From the NCBI GenBank assembly GCA_002448815.1, contig DKAJ01000007.1:1-64000 (forward strand): a DNA stretch of 64,000 nt. The letters are read 5' to 3'. A program made the translations under genes and the position numbers. The notes beneath the pieces are model-generated. The model was not told the DNA's origin and made no database searches. It worked only from the letters and a program-made list of their open reading frames with translations. Position 1 is the stretch's first letter; each line of letters opens with the position of its first letter. This DNA is from Micavibrio sp. UBA6929. Lineage in GTDB: Bacteria > Pseudomonadota > Alphaproteobacteria > Micavibrionales > Micavibrionaceae. Positions 44,194-52,480 of the stretch are shown here, one piece after another.

Positions 44194-44484
44194 ATGAAAT
44201 TTCGTCCTTTACATGACCGCGTGCTTGTACGCCGCGTAGAAGCCGAAGCAAAAACTGCTGGCGGTATTATTCTTCCTGAAACTGCACAAGAAAAACCATC
44301 TGAAGGCCAGATCGTTGCCGTTGGCACGGGCTATATTAACGACAATGGCGAAACACGCGCATTGGCCGTTAAAGAAGGCGACAAGGTGATCTTCTCGAAA
44401 TGGGCAGGCACAGAAGTGACTGTTGACGGTGAAGACCTGATGGTTATGAAAGAATCTGACATTATCGGCATTATCGCTGCATAA
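44194..44484 (+). CDS. groS: Co-chaperonin GroES
   Basis: 96 residues, the standard length. Landmarks: FRPLHDRVLVRRVE, the mobile loop with TAGGIILPETAQEKP, VKEGDKVIFSKWAGTEV and MKESDIIGII. A clean AAGGAG lies 8 bases upstream. The heptameric lid works with GroEL from the next gene (64 bases downstream). Confidence 0.98.
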   Translation: MKFRPLHDRVLVRRVEAEAKTAGGIILPETAQEKPSEGQIVAVGTGYINDNGETRALAVKEGDKVIFSKWAGTEVTVDGEDLMVMKESDIIGIIAA

Positions 44485-44548
44485 AGGTCTGATTTTTATA
44501 CGACTTACGACAAAACGTAATTATATCAAAATTTAAGGAGACATTATC

Positions 44549-46201
44549 ATGTCATCAAAAGATGTAAAATTGGGCGCTGATGCCCGCGAAGAAATGCTAG
44601 AAGGGATTAACATCCTTGCTAACGCTGTAAAGACAACTTTGGGTCCAAAAGGCCGTAACGTTGTGATTGAAAAAAGCTTTGGCGCGCCGCGCACAACAAA
44701 AGACGGCGTCTCTGTTGCAAAAGAAATCTCATTGAAAAACAAACGCCAGAACATCGGCGCACAGTTGATCCGTGAAGTTGCCAGCAAAGCAGAAGATCAC
44801 GCAGGTGACGGTACAACCACAGCAACAGTTCTTGCACAATCTATCGCTAACGAAGGTGTGAAGGCTGTGTCTGCTGGTCGCAACCCAATGGATTTGAAAC
44901 GCGGTATCGACAAAGCTGTTGAAACTGTTGTTGCTGATCTTGTGAAGCGCTCTAAGCCTGTTGCAGGTAACGAAGAGATCAAACAAGTTGGCACAATCTC
45001 TGCGAACGGCGACACAGAAATCGGTGAATTGCTTGCAGAAGCTATGGACAAAGTCGGCAACGAAGGCGTTATCACTGTTGAAGAAGCAAAATCTTTGGCA
45101 AACGAACTGGAAACCGTTGAAGGTATGCAGTTTGACCGTGGTTACCTATCTCCGTACTTCATCACAAACTCTGACAAGATGGTTTGCGAACTGGACAACC
45201 CATATATCTTGCTTCACGAAGCAAAGCTTTCAAACCTTCAGGCGCTTTTGCCTGTTCTTGAAGCTGTCGTACAAAGCGGCCGTCCATTGTTGATCGTTGC
45301 AGAAGATGTTGAAGGCGAAGCTCTTGCAACATTGGTTGTTAACAAATTGCGTGGTGGCTTGAAAATTGCTGCTGTTAAGGCGCCTGGTTTTGGCGACCGT
45401 CGCAAGGCAATGCTGGAAGACATGGCGATCCTCACAGGTGGTCAGGTTGTTTCAGATGACATCGGCATCAAGCTTGAAAACGTAACACTTGATATGCTGG
45501 GCAGCGCGAAAAAAGCGACAATTACAAAAGACGACACAACTTTGGTTGATGGCGCAGGTGATAAAACGCAAATCGATGCACGTTGCAACCAGATCCGCAA
45601 GCAAATCGAAGACACATCTTCTGATTACGACCGCGAGAAATTGCAAGAGCGCCTAGCGAAGCTTGCTGGCGGCGTTGCTGTTCTTCGCGTTGGTGGTGTT
45701 ACAGAAGTTGAAGTGAAAGAACGCAAAGACCGCGTTGACGATGCACTTCACGCAACACGCGCAGCCGTTGAAGAAGGCATTATCGCAGGTGGCGGTACAG
45801 CACTTCTTTACGCGACAAAAGCCCTTGAAAACGTATCAGGCGACAATGATGACCAAACTGTTGGTATCGACATTGTTCGCCGTGCGCTTCAAGCTCCGAT
45901 TCGCCAGATTGCAGCAAACGCAGGCGATGAAGGCAGCGTTATCGTTGGTAAGTTGCTTGAGCAAAACGACACAAACTTTGGTTACAATGCGCAGACAGGT
46001 GCATTCACTGACCTTGTTAAGGACGGCATTATCGACCCAACTAAAGTTGTTCGCACTGCATTGCAAGATGCGGCTTCTGTTTCTGGATTGTTGATTACAA
46101 CTGAAGCAATCATCACAGAAATTCCAGAAGAAAAGCCTGCTGCTGATATGGGCGGCATGGGTGGAATGGGCGGCATGGGCGGTATGCCCGGCATGATGTA
46201 A
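44549..46201 (+). CDS. groL: Chaperonin GroEL
   Basis: 550 residues. Landmarks: GPKGRNVVIEKSFGAPRTTKDGV read in parts (GPKGRNVVIEKSFGAP, TKDGVSVAKEI), the ATP-binding DGTTTATVLAQ, and the C-terminal GGM repeats (GGMGGMGGMGGMPGMM). It folds non-native proteins inside its double-ring cavity. AAGGAG precedes the ATG. A terminator follows. Confidence 0.99.
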   Translation: MSSKDVKLGADAREEMLEGINILANAVKTTLGPKGRNVVIEKSFGAPRTTKDGVSVAKEISLKNKRQNIGAQLIREVASKAEDHAGDGTTTATVLAQSIANEGVKAVSAGRNPMDLKRGIDKAVETVVADLVKRSKPVAGNEEIKQVGTISANGDTEIGELLAEAMDKVGNEGVITVEEAKSLANELETVEGMQFDRGYLSPYFITNSDKMVCELDNPYILLHEAKLSNLQALLPVLEAVVQSGRPLLIVAEDVEGEALATLVVNKLRGGLKIAAVKAPGFGDRRKAMLEDMAILTGGQVVSDDIGIKLENVTLDMLGSAKKATITKDDTTLVDGAGDKTQIDARCNQIRKQIEDTSSDYDREKLQERLAKLAGGVAVLRVGGVTEVEVKERKDRVDDALHATRAAVEEGIIAGGGTALLYATKALENVSGDNDDQTVGIDIVRRALQAPIRQIAANAGDEGSVIVGKLLEQNDTNFGYNAQTGAFTDLVKDGIIDPTKVVRTALQDAASVSGLLITTEAIITEIPEEKPAADMGGMGGMGGMGGMPGMM

Positions 46202-46231
46202 ATCATCCCCCTTCCTTACGATAGACATTAT

Positions 46232-46262
46232 AAAGGCTGCTCTTGTTAGGGCGGCCTTTATT
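46232..46262 (+). terminator. Terminator after groEL
   Basis: AAAGGC (46232-46237) pairs with GCCTTT (46254-46259); inner bases TGC/GCG add partial pairing. Followed by ATTTATTT. Confidence 0.7.
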
Positions 46263-46265
46263 TAT

Positions 46266-46294
46266 TTGACATATTAAACAAATTGTCATATAAG
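46266..46294 (+). promoter_or_regulatory. Near-consensus sigma70 promoter
   Basis: TTGACA (46266-46271), 17-base spacer, TATAAG (46289-46294). Downstream bases AGCCTCAT match those of the promoter at 48360. An untranslated leader of about 120 bases precedes the gene at 46423 and contains a perfect 10-bp hairpin (CAACATAAAA 46341-46350 with TTTTATGTTG 46358-46367). Confidence 0.75.
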
Positions 46295-46422
46295 AGCCTC
46301 ATTGCCACACATTATAAAACGGAACGCAAACGCATAAAAACAACATAAAACGTTATTTTTTATGTTGCGATTTATTTCAAGGTTCTGTAAAACACGCGAT
46401 AACAAGGCAACGAGGGCACATA

Positions 46423-47499
46423 ATGGGTTTTCATAGACTGCAATTTCAAACTGCAAATGGCGAGCATATTGCTCTGCCAACGAATTTGCTGAATGACGAT
46501 TCCAACGAACCGTTACTGAAGTTTGCACAGACGCATGGTCACGATACTACTCAATGGAATCCAAATCAAAAAGGCAGTCTCAAACGTGAATTTTTCCGCA
46601 ACGTCTCCCTAACGCCAGAAAATGATATTGCAAATCCACTTAAAGATATCAAGTGGACACCCTTCAAAAATGCTTTACGTGATGAACCAAGCCTTTTCGA
46701 TTATCCTTGGGCCGTTTTTTCACGCCGTATTAAAGCAGGTTTACTACATGCCGTTCTTGATGATGAGAACAAGCCTATCGTTACGATGAACCTTATCTCC
46801 AAACTCAAAGGACAACTTTACGAAGAGCTGGGCATTACTGACATAAACCCGGAGGAAGCACCGCAAGCCTTCGAAACGGGCGCTGGATGGTCAGACAAAC
46901 GATTCCGCAATATGGGGCTGTACTCTCAATTACGCCAAACTGTCCTCGAGGAAGCACAAGTTAAAGGCCGCCTGCTGTTTAGCCAGGCAAAAGGCAAAGG
47001 CGCGTCATTTGTAAATATCCAAGATGGATACACACTTGTAAACTGGAATGACTTTCCTTTTTCTGCATCTTTAATGGGCTGGGTTCCAACAGAAAAACAA
47101 TGCGCAAAAAACCCTTCACTGGAAGGCAAGTTTCTCTTGGCGGCAGGTAAAGTCATCGATCAACCAGAAAATGGGCTATACACAAATGGTACCATTTTCA
47201 CAAAAACCCCTGAAGGCGCGCCAGCCAATTACGATTTCATTGCAAATCATGATTGGAATAGCTTCCATCACTTATGGGTCAATGACCTCGATAAGCTCAA
47301 CCGCTTTGAAAAGAATATTCGTCACGCCCTGAATATTGACGACGACATGCCCCCAACCGACCCTGTGTTCCAATACGCCCTGGAAAATTGGCGCAATCAC
47401 GTGGCGCGCGAACTCTTTAACGACAAGGCGATTTTAGGATCGAATAAAGAGCTAGAGCAACGCTGGGAAGAATTTATCGACGCTCCCGCCCCCGTTTAA
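46423..47499 (+). CDS. Hypothetical protein, possible GNAT acetyltransferase fold
   Basis: 358 residues, soluble, with GAGGG six bases before the ATG. The central part (about 100-240) has the pattern of a GNAT domain: a strand pair (LLHAVLDDENKPIVTMNLIS), an acetyl-CoA-loop-like stretch GWSDKRFRNMGLYSQL, a helix (RQTVLEEAQVKGRLLF) and a following strand/loop. The N- and C-terminal parts are not recognised. A strong promoter and structured leader indicate good or regulated expression. Substrate unknown. It is convergent with the XRE regulator, with a shared hairpin between them. Confidence 0.65.
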   Translation: MGFHRLQFQTANGEHIALPTNLLNDDSNEPLLKFAQTHGHDTTQWNPNQKGSLKREFFRNVSLTPENDIANPLKDIKWTPFKNALRDEPSLFDYPWAVFSRRIKAGLLHAVLDDENKPIVTMNLISKLKGQLYEELGITDINPEEAPQAFETGAGWSDKRFRNMGLYSQLRQTVLEEAQVKGRLLFSQAKGKGASFVNIQDGYTLVNWNDFPFSASLMGWVPTEKQCAKNPSLEGKFLLAAGKVIDQPENGLYTNGTIFTKTPEGAPANYDFIANHDWNSFHHLWVNDLDKLNRFEKNIRHALNIDDDMPPTDPVFQYALENWRNHVARELFNDKAILGSNKELEQRWEEFIDAPAPV

Positions 47500-47511
47500 A
47501 ATTCGTCTTAT

Positions 47512-47544
47512 TAAAAAAAAAGCCAGCCTCACTAAAGACTGGCT
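47512..47544 (-). terminator. Terminator of the XRE regulator gene
   Basis: AGCCAG (47521-47526) pairs with CTGGCT (47539-47544). On the - strand the stem is followed by eight or nine T. Convergent to the gene at 46423. Confidence 0.8.
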
Positions 47545-47568
47545 CATATACCCCTCCGGAAGACTTTT

Positions 47569-48219
47569 CTAAGATGAAAAATCTTCGGCGACACTATTCC
47601 AAGCAATATCAAAAAGAACCTTCATACTCTTTGCAATTTCTTTTTGCTCAATACGCACCATACGCAGGTTTTCCTTCGTGTAATCACGGAAGTACACTTT
47701 ATCGCCAAAAATGCAAATTGTCTTTTCATTAAATAAATGCTCAGGAAAGAATTTATACTCAGCATAATTTGATGCAGGCCGGCTTATCTCGCCTTTACGC
47801 ACAATAATTTTATATTTGAAGTCCGTGTTCAGGGCACTCATTCGTTTTGTATGCATCTCAAACCATTCAGGACTTACCCACTCAGTCAAACGTGACGGAA
47901 CACCATTAAACATGCAAATCTCAACATTGTCGTCTTTTGCCGCCTGATAGACCTCATTGAACATCTGACGCATCGCATCAGCGCCATGCAAAATCTTGAC
48001 CTCGCTCATACGCTTTTTCACGCCAGAATCGTCTATAAATTCAATATCAGCATGATCAAAAGCAGTCGCAATTTTATCAATTGTTCGCGAATTTGGTTTA
48101 TTCGTACCATTTTCAATGCGCGCAATACCTGTTTGCGACAAGCCGGCAAATTCCGCTAGGTCAGATTGGCTCCAGTTAAGCAAAGCACGAGCCGCGCGTA
48201 TTTGTGCAATTGTAATCAT
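47569..48219 (-). CDS. XRE-family transcriptional regulator with C-terminal sensor-like domain
   Basis: 216 residues. The N-terminal HTH-3 domain (about 5-60) reads IRAARALLNWSQSDLAEFAG then LSQTGIARIENGTNKP. Residues about 70-216 form an alpha/beta domain (ILHGADAMRQMFNEVYQAAKDD, then VEICMFNG, and the end FFPEHLFNEKTICIFGDKVYF), a style seen in TrmB-like or phospholipase-D-like ligand domains of regulators. Target genes are unknown; the adjacent small RNA promoter and the gene at 46423, whose promoters share sequence, are candidates. Confidence 0.85.
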   Translation of the reverse strand: MITIAQIRAARALLNWSQSDLAEFAGLSQTGIARIENGTNKPNSRTIDKIATAFDHADIEFIDDSGVKKRMSEVKILHGADAMRQMFNEVYQAAKDDNVEICMFNGVPSRLTEWVSPEWFEMHTKRMSALNTDFKYKIIVRKGEISRPASNYAEYKFFPEHLFNEKTICIFGDKVYFRDYTKENLRMVRIEQKEIAKSMKVLFDIAWNSVAEDFSS

Positions 48220-48359
48220 ACGTCATAAAACCTTGTTTTTATTTTCAAAACTCTTTCTTAAGAATAAAGACAATTCACACACATGTCCACACACAAAGTT
48301 GATATGGCAAACGTTTAGACAAAATATATAAACTTTTATACATTTTTTATTTATTTTTA

Positions 48360-48387
48360 TTGACATAAAAAATTAATCTGCTATAAA
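48360..48387 (+). promoter_or_regulatory. Near-consensus sigma70 promoter driving a candidate small RNA
   Basis: TTGACA (48360-48365), 16-base spacer, TATAAA (48382-48387). TATAAAAGCCTCAT here and TATAAGAGCCTCAT at 46289 differ by one base, so the two promoters share their -10 and start regions. Confidence 0.75.
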
Positions 48388-48393
48388 AGCCTC

Positions 48394-48520
48394 ATAAAAG
48401 AACACATATTATTCATAATTCTTAGGTTCTTCCTAAAGAACGATATGTGACTTTTATATCCCCACACACACAACTAGGGTGGTCAGTTGCTAGCAATAGT
48501 AGCTGACCACTTTTTCTTTT
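48394..48520 (+). ncRNA. Candidate small RNA of about 125 nt between the XRE regulator and mutM
   Basis: It has a consensus promoter immediately upstream and an excellent terminator at its end, and no convincing ORF inside. Two structured parts are visible. First, a two-part stem: CACATAT (48403-48409) with ATATGTG (48443-48449), enclosing TTCTTAGG (48419-48426) with CCTAAAGAA (48432-48440). Second, the 14-bp terminator stem. mutM's start lies 42 bases beyond the terminator. It could alternatively be an attenuated leader of mutM. The 342-base intergenic stretch 48220-48561 holds nothing else I can support. Confidence 0.55.
48479..48520 (+). terminator. Strong rho-independent terminator with GCAA tetraloop
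   Basis: GTGGTCAGTTGCTA (48479-48492) pairs with TAGTAGCTGACCAC (48497-48510) over 14 positions with two G-U pairs. The loop is GCAA, a GNRA tetraloop, and TTTTTCTTTT follows. It lies upstream of mutM. Confidence 0.9.
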
Positions 48521-48561
48521 CTGCGCTACACAAGGGCGCCTTTTTCCGCTACACAGATGTT

Positions 48562-49395
48562 ATGCCTGAATTACCAGAAGTCGAAACCGTTATGCGCGGC
48601 ATGATGCCCGCACTCGAAAATGCAACAATCCAAAACGTCACCATCAATCGTTTTGATTTACGCGGTGGCATCCCCCGCGATTTCGCGGAGCGCGTAACAG
48701 GCGCATATGTCGATAAATTAGAGCGCCGCGGCAAATACATCATTGCGCACCTCAACAATGACACCAGCATTATTTTACATTTAGGTATGTCTGGGCGCAT
48801 TCGTATCTTTCCTCAGGCCACATCCTATGACGCACAAAAACACGATCATGTCATTTTTGATACCGCCGCAGGTGCGCGCATTGCGTTTGAAGATCCGCGC
48901 CGCTTTGGCATGCTCTACCTCGCCCCGCGCAGCGCCTGGGATCAAGCCCCGCCCTTTTCCAAAATGGGGTCAGAGCCTTTGGACAATCATTTTCATGCGC
49001 AGCGCCTTGCAAGTGCGCTTACCAGCCGTAAGTCCCCTATTAAAAGCGCCCTTTTAGATCAGAACATCGTCGCGGGTCTGGGCAATATATATGTGTGCGA
49101 GGCGCTTTACCGCGCGCATATCTCGCCCTTACGCCTGAGCAACAGCCTCAACGCCGATGAGATTGACGCCTTGACCGCAGCGATCAAAGATGTTCTGCGC
49201 GATGCAATTGCCGCAGGCGGCAGCACTTTGCGCGATTATCAGCACACTGACGGAGAGCTTGGATATTTCCAGCATCGTTTCGATGTTTATGGCCGCAAAG
49301 ACGAGCCGTGCAAGACCGCCACATGCGATGCGACCGTTCAACATTGTGTACAATCAGGACGATCAACTTTTTATTGTGCGCAATGCCAGTTATAA
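48562..49395 (+). CDS. mutM: Formamidopyrimidine-DNA glycosylase
   Basis: 277 residues. The start is fixed by the catalytic N-terminus MPELPEVETVMRGM: Pro2 is the nucleophile and Glu3 is required, so the longer frame from 48487 is wrong. Other landmarks: HLGMSGRIRIF, DPRRFGMLYL, LLDQNIVAGLGNIYVCEALY, and the C-terminal zinc finger (CKTATC ... FYCAQCQ) with the C-x4-C spacing common in alphaproteobacteria. It excises 8-oxoguanine and ring-opened purines. It stands directly upstream of a small exported protein gene and rpsT-dnaA. Confidence 0.97.
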   Translation: MPELPEVETVMRGMMPALENATIQNVTINRFDLRGGIPRDFAERVTGAYVDKLERRGKYIIAHLNNDTSIILHLGMSGRIRIFPQATSYDAQKHDHVIFDTAAGARIAFEDPRRFGMLYLAPRSAWDQAPPFSKMGSEPLDNHFHAQRLASALTSRKSPIKSALLDQNIVAGLGNIYVCEALYRAHISPLRLSNSLNADEIDALTAAIKDVLRDAIAAGGSTLRDYQHTDGELGYFQHRFDVYGRKDEPCKTATCDATVQHCVQSGRSTFYCAQCQL

Positions 49396-49402
49396 TAAAA
49401 GT

Positions 49403-49759
49403 ATGAGACCACTTTTCCTCTTTACGGTTTTGTTTGTGATGATCCTGATTGGAACCGTCAACGCACAAACCATGTTTTTCCAGGCACTGCCGGATATTCC
49501 CGTTGCCGAGGGCATACAGCCCCTGCCTGATCAAGAAACCGTCTTTGACAAACCCGCAGGACGATTCGCACAGGTTGTGGCTTTACTCAACCATCCCGAA
49601 GAAAAGAACAACATTCTGTCTTACTATCACCAAAGTCTGCCTGCCTTTGGCTGGAGCGCACAAAGCGATACACTTTATAAGCGCGGCAACGAAACGCTTA
49701 AGTTATGGTTCGAAGATTTTGGCGGCGAAACCTATCTTTATATCTCGGTCGAGCCCTAA
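49403..49759 (+). CDS. Small exported hypothetical protein downstream of mutM
   Basis: 118 residues from the ATG at 49403, 7 bases after mutM. Signal peptide about 1-21 (MRPLFLFTVLFVMILIGTVNA). The mature part reads DIPVAEGIQPLPDQETVFDKP, then VVALLNHPEEKNNILSYYHQSLPAFGWSAQ and ends LWFEDFGGETYLYISVEP. The pattern of a helix followed by a strand, with 'yY...Lp..GW', is seen in small periplasmic proteins found beside mutM-rpsT in alphaproteobacteria. Function unknown. Probably co-transcribed with mutM. Confidence 0.75.
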   Translation: MRPLFLFTVLFVMILIGTVNAQTMFFQALPDIPVAEGIQPLPDQETVFDKPAGRFAQVVALLNHPEEKNNILSYYHQSLPAFGWSAQSDTLYKRGNETLKLWFEDFGGETYLYISVEP

Positions 49760-49911
49760 GCGAATCACCGCCTTGCCTGACGCGATATTGCCACTTATAA
49801 AAAAAGACAGAAAAGCACCGCCTTTTTCTTGACAAGCAGAGGGCATAGCTTTATACCTCACCAGATCCACATTTTTAGGATTTTTTGAAAGAAAAAAAAG
49901 GACGAATAATA

Positions 49912-50178
49912 ATGGCGAATCATGCCTCAGCATTGAAACGTGTACGACGTAACAAACGCCGCGCTGACATTAACACAGCACGCCGCAGCCGCATCCGCAC
50001 ATTTTTGCGCAAAGTTGAAGAAGCGATTGCTTCTGGTGACAAAGCAGCAGCAGATACAGCTTTGAAAAATGCACAACCAGAAATCATGCGCGGCGCTGCA
50101 AAAGGACTTTTCCACAAGAACCTAGCAGCACGTAAAGTGTCTCGTTTGTCAGCGAGAATCAAAGCAATTTCTGCGTAA
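49912..50178 (+). CDS. rpsT: 30S ribosomal protein S20
   Basis: 88 residues from ATG 49912, with AAGGA 9 bases upstream; an earlier TTG at 49885 is not credible. It starts MANHASALKRVRRNKRRADI and has IRTFLRKVEEAIASGD and the typical C-terminus GLFHKNLAARKVSRLSARIKAI. It binds 16S rRNA during 30S assembly. The rpsT-dnaA order is common in alphaproteobacteria. Confidence 0.98.
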   Translation: MANHASALKRVRRNKRRADINTARRSRIRTFLRKVEEAIASGDKAAADTALKNAQPEIMRGAAKGLFHKNLAARKVSRLSARIKAISA

Positions 50179-50213
50179 GATACACCTTACGAAAATTCTG
50201 CAAATCTTTGATA

Positions 50214-50248
50214 AGTAGCCTTAAATTAAGTTTTTAGGCTGCTTTTTT
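50214..50248 (+). terminator. Terminator after rpsT
   Basis: GTAGCCT (50215-50221) pairs with AGGCTGC (50236-50242) with one G-T pair, followed by TTTTTT. Confidence 0.8.
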
Positions 50249-50844
50249 GCGCTTTGAATCAGGGGTGTAAAATTATATTTCTTTTTTACATGTTTGTGAT
50301 TTGTTCTCATTGCAATGTGCATTTTTTTTGGTGTAGGGTGTTTTCAACAGCGAGGGATTGTTACTCACAAAAAAGTGATTTTAACGGTTCTTTGTTTTGG
50401 CAATTCATGGCTCAGTTCATGTCATTTTCGCTCTGAAAATAACGTAATGAGCATTGCCAAAAATGGTTGTTTAGGGATTGGGGTAAATACACTGAGTACC
50501 TAACTAAAGACATCAATATGATGTTTAGTTACCTACTTTAATAACCGCATAAATTTAGAAATTGCGAAGAAAACACGTAAAGCCATGCGCTTTTGCGACC
50601 CGTTTTTTGCGCCCTTTCGACTTAAACAAATAACAAGTAACTCCTTGTAATACTTACATTATTCAAGGAAGCTTACAAAAATAAAACGGTATCACAGGTG
50701 TATACCGTGCAGGAGGCTTATTGCCTATCGCACGGGACAAGGGTTCGGCCTTGCTAAAAGTCAAAAAGCATAATGCGATTTTGGCCAGGCCATAATATTG
50801 AGTTGAGTTACATAAACACTAGAAAAAATTTGGAGAGAAAAAAT
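50249..50844 (+). other. Gene-free leader/intergenic region upstream of dnaA
   Basis: About 600 bases without a convincing gene. Two adjacent hairpins stand out. In the first, CCGTGC (50705-50710) pairs with GCACGG (50730-50735), with an inner AGGC/GCCT stem. In the second, CAAGG (50738-50742) pairs with CCTTG (50749-50753) around GTTCGG. They may belong to the dnaA mRNA leader. I found no cluster of DnaA boxes (TTATNCACA), so nothing marks this as the origin. Confidence 0.5.
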
Positions 50845-52290
50845 ATGTCAGATCTTGGGGAAAAAACCGCCGCTGTTATTCAGGGAAACATTGCTTTGAA
50901 AGAAGCATCATTAAAACCGACCCCTGCAATTTCTGCGCTATGGACACAGGTTCATAACGAAATGCGCGGCGAGTTTGGCGAAGCCATTTTCCGCAGCTGG
51001 CTTAAGCCCCTAACACTGCAGGCTTATTACCACGGCACAATGGAAATTTCTGTCCCTACACGTTTCATGCGTGACTGGATCCAGACACATTACGCAGCGC
51101 GCATCGAAGAAATGTGCCGCGAACAAAATACTGACATTAAACGTATTCAACTTGTTGTTATCCAAAGCTCTACACCTCTTGAAGAAGACACAAAAGAAGA
51201 AGATGACGTTCTAAGCGATCTTGCACAAAAGAAAGCCAACCAGAACCGTAAAAATGCTATTGCCGAGATTTCTGCTCCACTCGACAGCCGTTTTCGCTTT
51301 GACACATTTGTTGTTGGCAAATCAAATGCCCTCGCCCACGCAGCGGCGCGCCGCGTTGTCGAAAGCGACACAGTGCCGTTTAACCCGCTCTTTATCTATG
51401 GCGGCGTTGGCCTTGGTAAAACACACTTGATGCACGCGATTGCGCACACTTTGGAAGAGCAAAGCCCCGACAAAGTTGTGATGTACTTGTCTGCAGAAAA
51501 ATTCATGTATCAATTCGTTCGTGCATTGCGCGCCAATGAAGCGATGAGCTTTAAAGAGCAATTCCGCAGCGTTGACGTTTTGATGATTGACGACATCCAG
51601 TTCATCGCCGGCAAAGAAAGCACTCAGGAAGAATTTTTCCATACTTTCAATGCCCTGGTTGACCAAAACAAACAAATCATTATCTCGGCTGACCGCGCAC
51701 CAAGTGACCTGACAGGCATTGACGAGCGCTTGCGTTCACGCCTTGCATGGGGTTTGGTTGCTGATATTCAGCCTACATCTTACGAGCTTCGCCTTGGCAT
51801 CTTGCAAACAAAGCGCGAGCAACTTAAAGCAACAATTCCTGACAGCGTTCTTGAATTCCTTGCCCTTAAAGTCACATCAAACATCCGTGAACTTGAAGGT
51901 GCGCTGAACCGCATCGTTGCGCACAGCGATGTTGCAAACCAGACGATTACCCTAGAGAGCACACAAGACGTTTTGCAAGACTTGCTTCGCTCTCACGATC
52001 GCCGCATCACAATTGACGAAATTCAGCGCAAAGTTGCCGAACACTATAACCTGCGCGTTAGCGATATGCATTCTGCACGCCGTGCGCGTTCAGTTGCGCG
52101 CCCTCGTCAGGTTGCGATGTACTTGTCTAAGCAACTGACTGCACGCAGCTTGCCTGAGATTGGCCGTAAATTTGGCGGACGTGACCACACAACAGTGATG
52201 CACGCTGTTCGTAAAGTTGAAGAGCTGATCGATGAAGATGCACAAATCGCACAGGACGTTGATGTTGTTCGCCGCGCATTGACAGGCTAA
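50845..52290 (+). CDS. dnaA: Chromosomal replication initiator protein DnaA
   Basis: 481 residues from ATG 50845, with GGAG 8 bases upstream; the in-frame extension to 50773 is discounted. Domain I about 20-100 (LWTQVHNEMRGEFGEAIFRSWLKPL read in parts), AAA+ domain with Walker A GGVGLGKTHLMHAI and Walker B VLMIDDIQFIAGKE, ISADRAPSDLTGIDERLRSRL, and domain IV with the DnaA-box-binding signature GRDHTTVMHAVRKVE. It opens the replication origin. Separated from dnaN by about 30 kb, as in many alphaproteobacteria. Confidence 0.98.
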   Translation: MSDLGEKTAAVIQGNIALKEASLKPTPAISALWTQVHNEMRGEFGEAIFRSWLKPLTLQAYYHGTMEISVPTRFMRDWIQTHYAARIEEMCREQNTDIKRIQLVVIQSSTPLEEDTKEEDDVLSDLAQKKANQNRKNAIAEISAPLDSRFRFDTFVVGKSNALAHAAARRVVESDTVPFNPLFIYGGVGLGKTHLMHAIAHTLEEQSPDKVVMYLSAEKFMYQFVRALRANEAMSFKEQFRSVDVLMIDDIQFIAGKESTQEEFFHTFNALVDQNKQIIISADRAPSDLTGIDERLRSRLAWGLVADIQPTSYELRLGILQTKREQLKATIPDSVLEFLALKVTSNIRELEGALNRIVAHSDVANQTITLESTQDVLQDLLRSHDRRITIDEIQRKVAEHYNLRVSDMHSARRARSVARPRQVAMYLSKQLTARSLPEIGRKFGGRDHTTVMHAVRKVEELIDEDAQIAQDVDVVRRALTG

Positions 52291-52318
52291 TCCAGTTTCT
52301 CCTCGAAAACTGAGTATC

Positions 52319-52356
52319 TAAAAGCCTGCACTGTGATCGGTTGCAGGCTTTTCTTT
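52319..52356 (+). terminator. Terminator after dnaA
   Basis: AAAGCCTGCA (52321-52330) pairs with TGCAGGCTTT (52342-52351), followed by TCTTTTAT. A good 10-bp stem. Confidence 0.88.
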
Positions 52357-52480
52357 TATACCCCTTCAAATTTACTGTGGTCATAACGCGTAAACGCTTT
52401 ACCTGACATTGTTTTTTGAATTTTGCCTGCCTAAACTATAGCTTTGGCGTTATTGGAAATGGAATATTGTAACTAAAGTT

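Noticed and set aside
43877..44251. 124-residue - strand frame across the groES leader
   Set aside because: It overlaps the end of the 1150-residue gene and the start of groES, has no ribosome site, and its sequence looks random.
50254..50503. Two short overlapping ORFs of about 60 codons after rpsT
   Set aside because: Phe/Cys/His-rich translations of AT-rich intergenic DNA; no ribosome site, and they begin right after a terminator.
50179..50844. Replication origin next to dnaA
   Set aside because: No cluster of DnaA boxes and no repeated AT-rich 13-mers seen; dnaA position alone is not evidence, since alphaproteobacterial origins often lie elsewhere.
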